A stretch of 64,000 bases of DNA from Locusta migratoria. Taxonomy: Eukaryota; Arthropoda; Insecta; Orthoptera; Acrididae. Under the pieces are notes generated by a model. It saw nothing but the letters and a program-made list of their open reading frames with translations, ran no database searches and had not been told where the DNA came from. The translations under genes and the position numbers were made by a program. Positions 54,667 through 64,000 of this stretch are shown here, in pieces. Within the stretch, counting starts at the first letter, position 1. Every line of letters starts with the position of its first letter. Where the stretch lies: NCBI GenBank assembly GCA_026315105.1, contig CM048748.1:477241150-477305149 (forward strand), given 5' to 3'.

Positions 54667-55790
54667 CGAATTCTTACTTACTTACTCCTTGGCGCTACAG
54701 CCCAAGTAAGGCCTTTGCCTCTCTGAAGATCGCAGCCCAATCCTGACGATTTTCTGCTCGTTTCCTTTATCTCCTGACTCCTATCTTTTTCAAATCGTTT
54801 TCTACATCCTCCAGCCATCGTTTCCGAGGCCTCACTTCGCTTCTTTTGCTACCTGGATTTCCCTTGTAAACCTTTCTGGCAGTTCGATCTTCCGACATTC
54901 ACTCTACATGTCCCAGCCATCTCAATCTGTTACACTTAATTTCTGTCACCAAGTCAGGATTTCCGTACAGTTCTTGCAATTCCTTGTTTCTCCTTGTCCT
55001 CCATTGCCCCGACTCAAACACGGCACCAAAAATCTTTCTTAATATTTTCCTCTCCCATCTTCTCAAGAGCTCTTTTTCTGCTACAGTCATTGTCCATACA
55101 TTATCACAGGTCTTATGACTGTTCGATAGACAGTCACCTTCGATTTTCGGCTCAGGCTACGTGTCTGAAGGAGCTTCATCATGTCCCAGGAAGCTCTATT
55201 TCCTTCAGCAATTCTTGATTTCATTTCTTCTTTTATCCTGGTATCCTCCGTAACCTGCACTCCCAGGTATTGGAACTTCTCACATCTCTCATAATTTCCT
55301 CTGTTCAACGTAATATATTTCTCTTTAGAAACAGAAATTTTCCTGGAAGCAAAGAGATACTGTGTTTTGGTGTTGTTTACTTTAAGTCCCGAGTGTTCTG
55401 CCTCCTTTACCAGTCTGGTAAATCCTTCTTCCAGTTCTTTCAAGCTTCTAGCGAGCATACAGACATCATCGGCATAAGCTACATTTTGGTGCATGCGGTT
55501 AAGCAGAGTGCCACCTCGATTACCAATCTCCACCCTTCGCATTACTCTCTTTAACGCTATGTTGAAGAGTAACCCTTGGTTGACCTCAAATTCTTTAGAA
55601 AGTTTTCGTTCTACTTTTACCTGCCATTTTGTGCTGGTGAGGGTTATTTGTACCAGTCTGATTAGTTTACTTGGGAATTGCATCTCTATTAAGGTCTCGT
55701 ATTTTTTAGAATATGCCCACCAGGTCCTAGTGTTTTTATCTGTCAATTTCCACTTCTTTCACCCCTGGCAGTGTTGCTGATGTGAAAAAT
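54667..55790 (-). mobile_element. LINE relic, RT and C-terminal domain
   Basis: The frame 55087-55746 reads TRTWWAYSKKYETLIEMQFPSKLIRLV, VNQGLLFNIALKRVMR, MHQNVAYADDVCMLARSLKELEEGF (catalytic YADD), NNTKTQYLFASRK and FQYLGVQVTEDTRIKEEMKSRIAEGNRA. The next (54899-55090) reads LRRWERKILRKIFGAV and LRWLGHVE. A shifted frame to 54700 has the RPRKRWLEDVE block. Head-to-head in position with the 3' end of the Tx1-like LINE. Confidence 0.88.
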
Positions 55791-55895
55791 AACGAGTATC
55801 ACCGTGGTTCGGAACCCACGTTAAACTTGGGGCCCCTTTATAACTAGCTGGGTATGTCAGTTCGAAGGTCGGAGGAAGGCAACGGCATAGCACAA
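55775..55895 (+). repeat. tRNA-like SINE relic
   Basis: CGTGGTTCGGAACCCACG is a B-box-like arm that can pair in a stem; TAACTAGCTGGGTATGTCAG and CGGAGGAAGGCAACGGCATA follow. A-box region not clear. Confidence 0.35.
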
Positions 55896-56920
55896 TACGA
55901 TATTTTGTGGGTTCAGCTCTTCACTTGGATTCACATGGGGTATTTTAGAGCGAGGGACCATAGGGCTACGATAATTCTGAAAAAGTCATTCGCGCTGTCC
56001 TCTAATATGGTGTGCCATCTCCTCCGTGAGTGGCGGCATGCGCAGTAGATACTGTTACATCTAACGACACGCTAAACCTCATCTGATCCCTGGATGTGCC
56101 GAGGGTGTTATAGCATACTAACGTGTTACGTGTTACTGTTGATTGCACTTAACGCCTTAGCAATAGTATTTCTAAGGCAAAAAATCGCACCTACATGATA
56201 TTAGATAGATGTGAAATGTAAACAGTAGTAATAAATCCTCAGACTTGTAATGCTGTATGCAGGCGTTATTGTAACGAAGTGGAGGGTCTGCGACTTTCAC
56301 AGTTAATTGGCCATGCTAACAGCAAAGGACGAGCAGCAAGTAGTAAAATTTGGCGAAGTCGTCATCTCTTCTCTGTTGCGACGAGTCACAATTAACTGTA
56401 CCCGCTACGCCTTGTAGTTCCAGAAGACGCCTCCAGGGCGCAGAAGAGGCCTTGTCAGTGCGCGGACACGGAGCGCCGGATGTCGGGGGTTCCTCGACAA
56501 ACGAGCGAGCACTCTGCGCCGCAATTAAAAATTTTTAATTAGTACTTGGCGCCGAGGCGGCGGCGGCGGCGCAAATCCGAGTCCCGATTAAGCCCATTAG
56601 GGGACGGCGCGCGCACAAAACACAGGCCTCCAGCGGAGCTCCAGGCTTGCCGAACCTTGCTTTCCCTTTGAAAGGAACATCGTTTCGCTGCCAGTCGCGA
56701 TCCGACTGGCTGTTGCACACACTTGCTGCGGGAATTTTCTTGGTAATAGAGGGTGCTAAGAAAGGAAAGAATACACTGCGTAGCTGCGACGATAAAACAG
56801 GTACCATATTTTATTCCTATGCCATCACGCTAGTACAGCGCGAGCCAAATAATTAAAGCGGACATTGCGAATATAATCTCGGGGTGTATACAGACCAGAC
56901 GACAACAGTTGTTGAAAGTA
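55896..56920. promoter_or_regulatory. Unrecognised; GC-rich core with homeodomain-like sites
   Basis: Around 56521-56541 AATTAAAAATTTTTAATTAG is an AT palindrome containing two TAATT cores, set in CpG-dense DNA (56400-56640). GATTAAGCCCATTAGGGG follows at 56586. A (GGC)n-like run GGCGGCGGCGGCGG lies at 56557-56570. No exon seen. Candidate enhancer by composition and motif only. Confidence 0.3.
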
Positions 56921-57295
56921 GTCACCAATCTCCATCCACATCTTCATAATTAAGTGCCTGGTAGAGAGTTAATAGAAGCACTCAGCCACATTTCTATTCC
57001 TCTCCATTATCAAATAGAAGGCTCGAAAAAGGAACACCTAAATCTTTTCGTTCCGGATCTGACATCTCTTATTATAATGATCGTGTCTCCCTATGCAGGT
57101 GGTTGCTAACAACAAGTTTTCGCATTCGGAACAAAAATTGGTGAAAGAAATTTCGCAAATAAACCTCACTGCAACAACAATCACCTTTCTTTGAATGGTT
57201 TCCACCCCAACTCGTGCGTCATTTCCGAGAGATTATCTACCCTATAAGGTGATAATATAAAACGACCTGCCCTTCTCTGAAATTTCTCTATATCA

Positions 57296-57472
57296 AATTT
57301 AAAAATGTTTGTAAACCTATTTGGACCAAACTACAGTGATCATCAGTTCCTAAATTTACAAACTACTTGAGCTAACTCATCTTAACGACGGAATACACAA
57401 CAATGTCCGAAGGAGAGCTCGAACCTCCGGCGGGAATGACCCGTTAGAGCACGCGGCCATTTTCCCCACACA
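57296..57472 (-). mobile_element. tRNA-derived SINE, subfamily B-like, decayed
   Basis: Tail AAAAATGTTTGTAAACCTAT, body CTAAATTTACAAACTACTTG, B box GGAGGTTCGAGCTCTCC on the minus strand. Target duplication not resolved. Confidence 0.75.
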
Positions 57473-57818
57473 CTCCATCGGTCCCATTTGGTGAGGATGC
57501 TACTGTGGAAAGCAGTACTCCAAACTACGACGCAAAAGGGTAGTCTTGGCAGATTACTAGCGCTGTTGTGTCTTCTGAGTGATCTGTAATGAAACACAGC
57601 GTTAGGTTCGTCAACCCTGCAGTATTTTCTGTCTTCTTCCCAATTTATGTTGTTCGTAATTGTTATTCGTAGGTATTTAGTTGAATTTACGACCTGTAAA
57701 TTTGACGTATTTAACTTGTAAATGAAGATTAACAGATTTCCTTTAGCGCTATATGGATGACTTCGCATCTTCAATCACGTAGGATCAATTGCCAAATTTT
57801 GCACCATACATACAAATA

Positions 57819-58458
57819 CCGGGTGATCAAAAACTCAGTATAAATGTGGAAACTTAATAATTTACGGAATAATGTAGATAGAGAGGTAAAAATTGATACA
57901 CATGGTTGGAATAACATGGGGTTATATTATAACAAAAAAAAGTGACCGACAGGTAGCGCCTAATCTGATCAGAAAAGCAATAATTAGCATAACAAGACAA
58001 AGCAAAGATTACGTTCTTTACAGGAAATGCTCAATATGTTCACCATCATTCCTGAATAATAGCTGTACTCGAGGAATAATGTTGTGAACAGCACTGTAAA
58101 GCATGTCCGGAGTTATGGTGAAACATTGGCGTCGGATGGTGTCTTTCAGCATCCCTAGAGATGTCGGTCGATCACGATACACTTGCGACTTCAGGTAACC
58201 CCAAAGCCAATAATCGCACGGACTGAGGTCTGAGGATCTGGGAGGCCAAGCATGACGAAAGTGGCGGTTGAGTACACGATCACCAAACGACGCGCGCAAG
58301 AGATTTTCACGCGTCTGGCAATACTTTTATTTATTTATTTGTTTGTTTTAATAAAACCACATGCAAGTCCATGCATGTGTATCAATTTTACTTCTCTATC
58401 TACATTGTGCCGTGATTTATTAAGTTTTCAGATTTATACTGAATCTTGGATCACCCGG
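57819..58458 (-). mobile_element. Mariner-type deletion derivative, TA-flanked (copy 2)
   Basis: TA at 57817-57818 and 58459-58460; ends CCGGGTGATCAAAAACTCAG and, complemented, CCGGGTGATCCAAGATTCAG. The transposase C-terminus reads on the minus strand (58018-58299): FGDRVLNRHFRHAWPPRSSDLSPCDYWLWGYLKSQVY and ITPDMLYSAVHNIIPRVQLLF, which keeps the S-D-L-x-P-C-D third acidic block. The N-terminal two thirds are deleted. It splits a LINE whose halves rejoin across the TA. Confidence 0.95.
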
Positions 58459-59059
58459 TAAATCACTTTGCAGTTACTTTTGATCTTCTGGTGACTTCAC
58501 TAACCTACAAATAAGATCATCATCATCCGCGAACAGTCCGAGTGAGCTACTAACATCGTCTCCTAAATCGTGCATGAAGATAAGGAATAGTAGTGGACCT
58601 ATAACACGTCCCTGGGGAACGATAACCATCACTTCTGTTTTACTCGATGACTTTCCGTCCATTCCAATGTATTGTGCCCTTTCTGACAGGAAATCACGTA
58701 TCCAATCGCACAACTGTGGCGACATTCCATAAGCACGCAATTTCATTAGAAGTCGCTTGTGAGGTACAGCGTTAAAATCCTTCCGGAAGTCTAGAAACAT
58801 GAAATCTATTTGATATTCCTTGTTCCTAGCATTTGTCGCAGCGTATGATTAAAGAGCTGGCTGTGTTTCACAAGAACTATAGTTTCTAAATCCTTGCTGA
58901 CTATGGGTCAATACGTCGTTCTCTCCTAGCTAGTTCATCCTGTTTGATGAAAAAAAAATATGTTCTAAAATCCTGATGCACTCCGACGTCCATGATATAG
59001 GCCTCTAATTTCGAGGATCAGTCATAACGCCTTGTTTGAATATTGGGGTGACCGGTGGA

Positions 59060-59215
59060 AGTTTCCAGTTTTTGGATTATCTCTTGGCACATCTCGAACC
59101 TGGTTATAGGAATCACGGGGAACCTGAATGTGGATGGCCGGACGTAGATTTTAAGCACCGTCCTCCGAAATGTGAGTCCAGTGTGTTTTTTCACTGCGCC
59201 ACCTCACTCTTGTTG
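59060..59215 (-). repeat. tRNA-like SINE relic
   Basis: GTCCTCCGAAATGTGAGTCC and CACTGCGCCACCTCACTC are the complement of a tRNA-like head (GAGTGAGGTGGCGCAGTG has an A-box form). The rest is too decayed to align. Confidence 0.45.
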
Positions 59216-59607
59216 AAGACTATAAGTGTTTGAAGCAATTTATCGTCTTATTATCAGCCAACAGTTGCGAATGCTTTTGTATGTAACTTTACATGTTTCA
59301 AACATTCCGAATCATCTTCAGAATCTGAAAACAAATTTTAAAAAATTCTGTACTAATTGATAATGTTACAAGTATTTGATTTTAAAATGAATAGAATTTT
59401 CGTTTAACATAGTTGTATATAAGTGAAGAGGTTTACTTTGTAATTGCGTCTGAAACCTATCTAGTATATGTAGTAATAAGTACTGAGCTTTATGAGAGCA
59501 TTTAAATTTTTATACATCAATTTGACTTTGAATTCTGGGTGTTTGGGAATGATATGTAGGGAGGAAAGGGGAATATATCGGATAACAAGGTCTTAATTGA
59601 ACGTGCA

Positions 59608-59796
59608 GCCGGCCGCGGTGGCCGAGGAGACTGAGGCGCTCCAGTCACGGTCTGCACGGCCACTACGGTCGGGGGTTCGAATCCTTCCTCGGGCATGGAT
59701 ATTTGTGCCGTCCCAGTTCGTAAGTAGTTCATAAGTAGTTTGTATGTTTAGGGACTGATGACCCCGTAGTTAAGTCCCATAGACTATACAAACATT

Positions 59797-59832
<36 letters not shown>
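59608..59832 (+). mobile_element. tRNA-derived SINE, subfamily A, with long T tail
   Basis: Exact 11-bp duplication TTGAACGTGCA at 59597-59607 and 59833-59843. The tail ends in about 34 T's, the longest of the family here, a sign of a recent copy. Confidence 0.96.
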
Positions 59833-59835
<3 letters not shown>

Positions 59836-59843
59836 AACGTGCA

Positions 59844-60544
59844 AAAATCAGTTACGTAAGAATATGTTCACAGATGTTCAGGTAAGTTAAGTTCAGTGGA
59901 TACCATGTTTTGTTAAATCACGGCAGCGCCTTTATAGCGAGAGTTATCGCGGAGACGCATGCGCAAAACCAGCCGATACCTGAGCGCTCTCTGCTTTCTA
60001 AATGTCACACGGAAAGGTGGCACGGCAAGCCCGACCAATGTCGGAACGCGCACTAGAAACTCACATGTCAAATAATAGAAAAAAATCAGTTATCGATGGT
60101 CATGTTGTTATAACTAAAATGTTTTCTCCCTGGAGGTTTTACAGAGATAGAGCTGCCGTTATATGTAAAATATTTTCTATATAGAGATATTACAGAGATC
60201 ATCGGGACCAAAAGCATCGTCCATCCGTCACGAATAATAGGACCTTGTGACAAACGTATTTCCATAGATTTTTTACTCAATAAATCCCAAAATGATATCG
60301 TCGTGGCCAAGATTTATATGTCGGAGTAATCCAAGAGTGGCTTAACTGCGCCGCGGCGGCCATGTTGGACGCATCGTACGCGTCTTCTGACCGCTGTGGG
60401 CTTTGCAGACTACTCTGTAGACTCCGGACTTCCGCAATACGAGATAGTCCTCGGCTGAACCGAGAGCAGCACTAATCTCCACAGGTGGCAGCAAGATTAC
60501 TCTGACTACGTAGTTTCTATAGTTTTCGACGAGGGGTTACCGAC
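59844..60544. other. Unrecognised; may include Penelope 3' flank
   Basis: No GIY-YIG block was found downstream of the Penelope RT fragment where it would be expected. CpG-rich near 60350-60420. Confidence 0.4.
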
Positions 60545-61060
60545 GTAAGGATAGAACGCCCTAGATTTGAAAAGCTCCTTATCCTTCTCATGCTGTAGGG
60601 CGGCACGTTTCTTCTTCCTTAATGCTGTGCTAATCTGACGTGAAGAATATCCATTTTCTTTGAACACAGGCTGTAGGTGTTCAACTCCTTTGCGAGGCTG
60701 TTTCCGTCAGACACAGAATGTGCCGGTGAGCACGCTGGACGCTGAACGTTGGTAGTTTATGCAAGGTGATGACAGCTCGACGTTTAGAGGATAGAAGTGC
60801 GTACCAGCGGGTTTCCAGTTGATGGAATGACCCAATGACCCATCCACTTTCCTGTTAAGTAAGACATCCGGAAAGGGTAGGCAGCCTTCCTTCTCTATTT
60901 CCACTGTAAATTGGATATTCCCGTGAGTCGAATTCAAAAGTTGCACAAAACGTGACAATTCTTTTTCACAGCCGCCGCACTACAAATGTGTCATCTACGT
61001 ATCGCCAGAAGACTGATGGTTTACGTTCTGCCTACCTCAAAGCGTTGCATGCCTACGGTT
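60545..61060 (-). mobile_element. Penelope-like element, RT fragment
   Basis: Upstream to downstream on the minus strand: a shifted frame KPSVFWRYVDDTFVVRRL (61025-60970, catalytic YVDD), then RFVQLLNSTHGNIQFTVEIEKEGCLPFPDVLLNRKVDGSLGHSINWKPAGTHFY in order (60707-60958), then a further shift to KELNTYSL/ENGYSSRQI-like and KKKRAALQHEKDKELFKSRAFYPYVGNPSS. This is the palm and thumb of a Penelope RT, a class related to telomerase. The GIY-YIG domain and the 5' part are missing. Confidence 0.9.
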
Positions 61061-61139
61061 TATAAACTGCTGGAGCTGCTGTTACTCTCGCCCTTGATTT
61101 GAGGCGAATTCTGAAACGGGCTCTGCGACTTGACGTTGC

Positions 61140-61338
61140 ACCAGCAGCACCTAGAAGACAAGGCCTCACAACTGGCCGTGTCGACGTCACACCGAGAAGG
61201 CGAACGCCAGCTGACTGTCCGGCTGTCACGAGGCGGTGGGCGTGCCCCAGCGGCCAGCCAGTCAGCTGGCAGCCGCCGCCTCTTGGTGTGACGTAGGCAC
61301 GGCCAGTTGTGCGGCCTTGTCTTCTAGGTGGTGTTGGT
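61140..61338. repeat. GC-rich palindrome, 80-bp arms
   Basis: CACCTAGAAGACAAGGCCTC and ACAACTGGCCGTG (61149-61181) are inverted as CACGGCCAGTTGT and GCGGCCTTGTCTTCTAGGTG (61298-61330). The arms continue inward to CAGCTGACTG / CAGTCAGCTG and leave a loop of about 38 bases. A SINE follows at the right edge. Confidence 0.92.
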
Positions 61339-61340
61339 TA

Positions 61341-61553
61341 GCCGGCCGCGGTGGCCGAGGAGCCTGAGGCGCTTCAGTCATAGTCTGCACGGCCACTACG
61401 GTCGGGGGTTCGAATCCCCCCTTTGGCATGGATATTTGTGCCGTCCTTAGTTGTAGGTAGTTCATAAGTAGTTTGTAAGTTTAGGGACTGATGACCCCGT
61501 AGTTAAGTCCCTTAAGCTTAACAAACATTTGAACATTTTTTGTTTTGTTTTTT
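61341..61553 (+). mobile_element. tRNA-derived SINE, subfamily A
   Basis: Exact 9-bp duplication TGTTGGTTA at 61332-61340 and 61554-61562, just at the outer edge of the palindrome. Confidence 0.95.
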
Positions 61554-61844
61554 TGTTGGTTACACACAGACCGGCTACTACAGCTCCACCTCCGAATATT
61601 AACGAAGGTTACGACGCCGACGATTCGGGATCGTGTGGAAACTCTACGTGCCATACGCCATCTTGCTTTGTGTATTCGATGATTTTCTTACTATAACTCA
61701 CGCGTTGTTATTTCAAAGCAATGGCGCACTGAAGAATTATCAAAAACACGTCGTCCTCAGTACGATTAATTACAAAATGGCGGGATTGACAAATAACGTT
61801 AGCCTTGACTGACAGGAGAGTTTTGAGAGGCAAAGTAATCTGTC

Positions 61845-61925
61845 TGCCATACCGTAGTAGATAGCGTCTTGGATTTTATAGCCAGTTCACATGGTCGATG
61901 GTTCGCGACCCACCACATACAATTT
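61845..61925 (+). repeat. tRNA-like relic with A and B boxes
   Basis: GTAGTAGATAGCGTCTTGG (A-box position) and GATGGTTCGCGACCCACC (B box) lie at tRNA spacing, followed by ATTTTTTTC, a pol III stop. Related to 62655-62760 on the other strand. Confidence 0.45.
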
Positions 61926-62293
61926 TTTTCTCTTTTTAATGTACATTCCAACGAATTGCAAACATGGTCTACTGACACACGTGCACATAAACTGGGGAGA
62001 TACTGTAACAATCACTGTTGAAAGGATGATACTAGTAGGCCTAATTTTGCATGTAAACTAAGTACAATAATTCTGTTGTTATTGTAGCTATAAAAGGAAC
62101 CGCTGCCACGTTTGCACTTTATTTTAGTGCAGAATGAAGTAACATGAACACAGTCATACTTAAACTACAGAAAACATAAATCTACATAAGAAACGTCTAT
62201 AGAAACCGTGCCAAAGAAAAATATTTTAGCAGATGCATTGATTCTAATTGGTGACTATAAACGTATTGCAAAGAAAAAGAAATAGAGGGAGAG

Positions 62294-62299
<6 letters not shown>

Positions 62300-62354
<55 letters not shown>
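62300..62354. repeat. (AG)n microsatellite
   Basis: About 27 uninterrupted AG units. Confidence 0.97.
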
Positions 62355-62358
<4 letters not shown>

Positions 62359-62654
62359 CCACGGCAAACTGTTGCAATGTATACACTTCAGTATCATTAA
62401 GAAACAGTTGCCACAGAAATCTAGTACTTCATGTATATATTAAAATACTAGTATCAGCAAGTTGTTTACAATGTTCCTTATCACAGTATCTCCTCAGTTT
62501 GTGTCTGTGCATGTTTGCAATTCTTTGGTACATATTTCATGGCATGTTCACGAAATAGAAGAAACGCACATGTCATAAGTAGGGCACAATTCTCACTATC
62601 ACAGAACATAGCTTTATTTAATAAATAAGAGTGCCCGGATACCACTAGGACCCA

Positions 62655-62760
62655 AGGTAAAAAGAGAAAACACAATTGCCGATGTTGGGTCGCGAACCAC
62701 GGCCCACGTGTATTTACTTCAAAATGTAACACGCTATCCAATATGCTACAGCAGACAGTG
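62655..62760 (-). repeat. tRNA-like relic with A and B boxes
   Basis: On the minus strand TATTGGATAGCGTGTTAC and GTGGTTCGCGACCCAAC are box A and box B, with a plausible anticodon arm TTTTGAAGTAAAT region between. It may be a SINE head or an old tRNA pseudogene. Confidence 0.5.
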
Positions 62761-62794
62761 AATATTTGTGGTGACAGACACTTTTGTCATTCTC

Positions 62795-63620
62795 GCACGC
62801 TATTCGTTTAGTCGATTCCGACACTTCGTGACCCCATGAACCACAGCATGCCACTTCCCTCTGTCCTGCACTTTCTTCCGTAGACCTTCCAGGTTGGAAC
62901 ACGTTGCTTCTGTGATGCAATCGATCCACCTCATCCTCTGCTGTCCTCTTCTTCTAGTACTTCGATCTTCCCCAGCATTAATGTTTTTTTTCCAGTGAGG
63001 CATGTGATCGCATTATGTGTCCCAAGTAGGTTAGCTTCTGTTTTAAAATTAGACCTTCCAGAGAGCAATCTGGTTTTATTTGCTCTAATATAGATCTGTT
63101 GGTTCTTTTTGCCGTCCATAGAATCCTAAGAATTTTCCCCCAGCGCCACAATTCAAAGGAATCAATTCTTCGCCGTTCAGCCTTTCTAATGGTCCAGGTC
63201 TCGCATCCGTATATTACAGCCGGGGCCTTCACAGTACGTATATTTGTTGTTAAAATTATGTTTCTGGACCTCATAATCTTTTCAAGGTTTGACATCGCCT
63301 TTCTTCCGAGCAACAAGCGCCTCCTGATTTCGTTGCTGCAGCCGCCATCATCAGAGATCTGGGCACCGAGATGATTGAACGTGGACACCACCTCCATGGA
63401 TTCTCCTCCTATATCCTTTGAATTAATAGGTGCAGATGTCATAATTTTGGTTATCTTCACATTTAGCCTGAGACCGGCCTTTTCACTGTCGTTTTTTACC
63501 TTCAGCAACAGAGTCTTTAACTTTTCTTCATTTTCTGCCAGCAGTATGGATTCATCTGCATATCTGAGTTTGTTTACATTCATTCCAGCTATTTTAATTG
63601 CGGTCTCTTCTTCATCTATC
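62795..63620 (-). mobile_element. RTE/BovB-type LINE, C-terminal half
   Basis: The frame 62978-63583 reads VNKLRYADESILLAENEEKLKTLLLKVKNDSEKAGLRLN (catalytic YADD changed to YADE), FNHLGAQISDDGGCSNEIRRRLLLGRKAMSNL, VIYGCETWTIRKAERRRIDSFELW and LEGLILKQKLTYLGHIMR. A shifted frame 62800-63003 adds RRGQQRMRWIDCITEA and WHAVVHGVTKCRNRLNE up to the stop. This is a close BovB pattern. The part upstream of the palm is missing. Confidence 0.9.
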
Positions 63621-64000
63621 CTTATTAAATGTTATTTGCAAATGTGCTACTTTTAGACGCCAAATAACAATTAATTGTACTAAGAACGATGTGGTTTTCT
63701 TAATTATTCTGTAATAATAAAATCACAAAGCTAGATGGACTACTGATAGGGAGAATTCGCACTCAAACGCGAATCGCCGGCTTCGTAGCTGTTGGGTAAC
63801 CCTCGTTAACATTCGGAGGTGAGCGCTAGTAGCCGGTCAAGTGCGCTGCGTCCCGCTTGGACAGACGCAGCCACGGTGGGGTCAGGAGCCGCGCTGTTCC
63901 TGGGGCCATAGCGCGTGTCCCGCTGCCGGCCCCTGGTGGGCCACACCCGCAGATGGGCCATACCCGGCACACTGAACGGCCCTGCGGACGAGCGCCCCAG
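63621..64000. promoter_or_regulatory. Window edge, GC-rich
   Basis: From about 63760 G+C rises strongly, up to the window end. The stretch 63830-64000 is CpG-rich and repeat-free. It may be the edge of another regulatory block; no exon seen. Confidence 0.2.

Larger units (their letters stand above)
56925..59050 (-). mobile_element. LINE, RT to 3' end, (GATGTA)n-tailed, with two insertions
   Basis: RT frame at 58474-58800: MFLDFRKDFNAVPHKRLLMKL, then VIVPQGRVIGPLLFLIFMHDL and LGLFADDDDLICR. The thumb and C-terminus follow on the other side of the mariner (57382-57774 and 57180-57300). The 3' end is at about 56930 (CATCCACATCTTCAT). Inserted: SINE 57296-57472 and mariner 57819-58458. The upstream part from 58800 to about 59050 keeps RT block order in broken frames. 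Confidence 0.88.
61563..62790. other. Unrecognised, with two opposed tRNA-like relics and an (AG)n tract
   Basis: The tRNA-like pieces and the microsatellite are listed separately. Nothing else seen. Confidence 0.4.

Overview
The window looks like a piece of a large, repeat-swollen insect genome, most likely an orthopteran of the locust/grasshopper type. Reasons: about twenty copies or relics of one tRNA-derived SINE family, many families of decayed non-LTR retrotransposons (including an RTE/BovB type), Penelope-like elements, Tc1/mariner and hAT/P-like DNA transposons, and a single intact insect-style immunoglobulin exon with splice sites. The locust assignment rests on recalled family knowledge and was not searched. 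There is no bacterial-type gene, operon, CRISPR array or rRNA gene.

The only convincing host coding sequence is one exon on the minus strand at 39146-39517. It encodes a complete V-set-like Ig domain (Cys28, Trp45, Cys105, D-x-G-x-Y-x-C signature) with clean acceptor and donor sites and symmetric phase 1-1 boundaries. Everything around it is probably intron or intergenic DNA filled with transposable elements.

Layout: 1-3.7 kb, LINE and SINE relics and a GC-rich block; 3.8-6.1 kb, a LINE with endonuclease and RT remnants; 6.9-7.2 kb, a foldback MITE; 7.3-13.8 kb, LINE relics of several families; 13.9-15.1 kb, a GC-rich block; 16-18.6 kb, mariner and LINE relics with a long (AT)n tract; 19.5-25.2 kb, SINEs, a foldback element with CRE-like sites and a LINE; 25.5-27.0 kb, a TIR element with an 8-bp target duplication carrying a SINE-in-SINE; 27-33 kb, mostly unrecognised sequence plus LINE relics; 33.5-37.1 kb, two adjacent inverted-repeat elements, one holding a LINE and the other a TA-flanked mariner with a SINE in it; 38.5-39.0 kb, an inverted pair of Ser/Leu-tRNA-like SINEs next to the Ig exon; 40.3-43.9 kb, mariner, foldback and Penelope pieces; 45.0-47.3 kb, a foldback element with two further insertions; 47.6-54.6 kb, a long L1/Tx1-like LINE with ORF1 and ORF2 remnants and three later insertions; 54.7-64 kb, more LINEs, a second TA-flanked mariner, a Penelope RT fragment and a BovB-type LINE.

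The genes do not cooperate as a pathway; the story is nesting. Exact or near-exact target-site duplications give relative ages for many insertions. The most unusual structures are the several independent palindromic or foldback elements, including a mariner made only of two inverted 3' ends, and a microsatellite that appears to have grown from reverse transcriptase codons. No clearly new biological system was found, but several element families here could not be placed in known classes.
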